A stretch of DNA of 5,610 nucleotides from NCBI GenBank assembly GCA_946545105.1, contig CAMNMY010000065.1:1-5610 (forward strand), read 5' to 3'. Position 1 is the stretch's first letter; each line of letters begins with the position of its first letter. Under the pieces are notes generated by a model. The model had not been told where the DNA came from. It was given only the letters and a program-made list of their open reading frames with translations, and did not search any database. This document shows positions 4,738 through 5,610 of this stretch, one piece after another. The translations under genes were made by a program, and so were the position numbers. This stretch comes from an uncultured Clostridia bacterium (lineage in GTDB: Bacteria > Bacillota_A > Clostridia > Christensenellales > UBA3700).

Positions 4738-5610
4738 ATTTCAATAATAAAGAATCAATTATTACATGATACAACTCTGGCTTCTCTATTTTTATTATAG
4801 TGGTTACCTTATTGCCAGCATCTTTTGATGATGCTCCACAATGGTATATCTTTTCAGCTTTTGTATTATAATCGATGATTATATATCTATCATGGCATCT
4901 ACCATTCTTAAAAACCTCAGCATCAAGCCCTGCATCTTTCAAAAGCATTGCTATGTCTCTTTTATTCTTATTATCTGTAAATAGACGCAGTTCAATTCCT
5001 TTTGCTATTTTCAATAGTTCGAATGTTTTTGCATCAACATAATCATCTATTAGATACAAACTGTGCTTGGCCATCTTATATATTTGTTGGTATGCTACAT
5101 CAGCTTCTATCTTTTCTCCATCTAAGATTAGAAAATGTTTATATGTAGATGGATCTATAAAGTTCTCCATAACCAAATCTAATTTCGCTTCTACTACATC
5201 TAAACGTTTACCTTGCCTTTCCAATCCATCCTTTACAAATGAAATGTACAAATCTTCATTCGACATAATAAAATCTTTCATTCTTTTAAATGTTCTAATT
5301 AACGCCTTACTTTGCTTTATTGCCAATTCGCCTTTTAAAACAGTCATTAGCATATAAACACCTTGCTCCGTAAAAGCATATGGTAAATACACACGCCCAC
5401 CTTTGATTCCTGCAGACTGCATTATCGTGGTCGATTTTTTCGACCTCGATATAAATTTTGCCTCTTCAATTGTTAATTGAAATCTAAAATCGTCATCAAA
5501 TTTCTCAATATTGTTTTTAACCTGTTCGTTAAATCTTTTAGTTTCATAACCATAGATTTCTGCTAGTTCAAAATCTAGCATTACTTTTTGTCCACGTATT
5601 TCGTAGATCT
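4736..5610 (-). CDS. ORF6N-domain protein with PLD-like C-terminal region (N-terminus outside window)
   Basis: The frame is open to the right edge. Before the in-frame ATG at 5581 it reads IYEIRGQKV, the usual opening of an ORF6N domain, so the real start is outside the window and 5581 is internal. Numbering from that Met, residues 1-105 are the ORF6N DNA-binding domain of phage antirepressor-type proteins: MLDFELAEIYGYETKRFNEQV, DDDFRFQL, and GGRVYLPYAFTEQGVYML. Residues about 105-140 are charged and probably helical, a linker. Residues about 150-265 resemble a single phospholipase-D-like unit: a repeated beta/alpha pattern, H230-D-R232-x4-D237, then HCGASSKDAG (247-256), corresponding to HxKx4D...GSxN with Lys replaced by Arg. 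Such proteins occur in prophages and mobile elements; this one presumably binds DNA, and catalytic activity is uncertain. It converges on the FAD-protein gene and its stop overlaps that gene's terminator. Its codons are more AT-rich than those of that gene. Confidence 0.88.
   Translation of the reverse strand, partial: IYEIRGQKVMLDFELAEIYGYETKRFNEQVKNNIEKFDDDFRFQLTIEEAKFISRSKKSTTIMQSAGIKGGRVYLPYAFTEQGVYMLMTVLKGELAIKQSKALIRTFKRMKDFIMSNEDLYISFVKDGLERQGKRLDVVEAKLDLVMENFIDPSTYKHFLILDGEKIEADVAYQQIYKMAKHSLYLIDDYVDAKTFELLKIAKGIELRLFTDNKNKRDIAMLLKDAGLDAEVFKNGRCHDRYIIIDYNTKAEKIYHCGASSKDAGNKVTTIIKIEKPELYHVIIDSLLLK

Noticed and set aside
5067..5357. Plus-strand open frame opposite the ORF6N gene
   Set aside because: It is antisense to recognised domains and lacks a ribosome binding site.
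1..5610. CRISPR arrays, tRNA/rRNA genes, insertion-sequence ends
   Set aside because: No regularly spaced repeats, no cloverleaf-like or rRNA segments and no transposase or flanking inverted repeats were seen; coding regions fill nearly the whole window.

Overview
The window is AT-rich DNA from a low-GC Gram-positive bacterium. The Firmicutes/Bacillota assignment, perhaps Erysipelotrichia or a clostridial lineage, is inferred from base composition, strong AGGAGG-type ribosome binding sites, sigma-A-like promoters, TAA at all four visible stops, and the gene families present. TGG encodes Trp, so this is not a TGA=Trp mollicute code. The layout is mostly ordinary chromosome, with one phage-type gene at the right edge.

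Left to right: (1) 1-1390, minus strand, an NhaC-family Na+/H+ antiporter-type membrane protein whose C-terminus lies outside the window. (2) 1391-1488, a short control region holding a near-consensus minus-strand promoter followed by an intrinsic-terminator-like hairpin, placed before the antiporter ribosome binding site. (3) 1489-2292, minus strand, a small cytoplasmic von Willebrand factor A (vWA) protein with a MIDAS metal site and no partner gene beside it. (4) 2293-2352, a 60-base divergent promoter region. (5) 2353-3234, plus strand, an RluA-family pseudouridine synthase with an S4 domain and almost no room for a leader. (6) 3235-3323, a strong extended -10 promoter with a perfect inverted repeat filling the -35/-10 spacer, then a 5'-terminal mRNA hairpin. 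(7) 3324-4685, plus strand, a COG2509-type FAD-dependent protein with a four-cysteine cluster and biased codon use. (8) 4706-4737, a rho-independent terminator. (9) 4736-5610, minus strand, an ORF6N-domain protein with a PLD-like C-terminal region, running off the right edge.

The genes do not form one pathway. Each appears to have its own promoter. The most interesting material is regulatory (the terminator-like hairpin in the nhaC-type leader and the operator-like dyad in the flavoprotein promoter) and architectural (the ORF6N plus HxR-type PLD-like fusion, and the orphan vWA protein). I see no convincing evidence for a complete undescribed multi-gene system, and no RNA genes, CRISPR array or insertion sequence.
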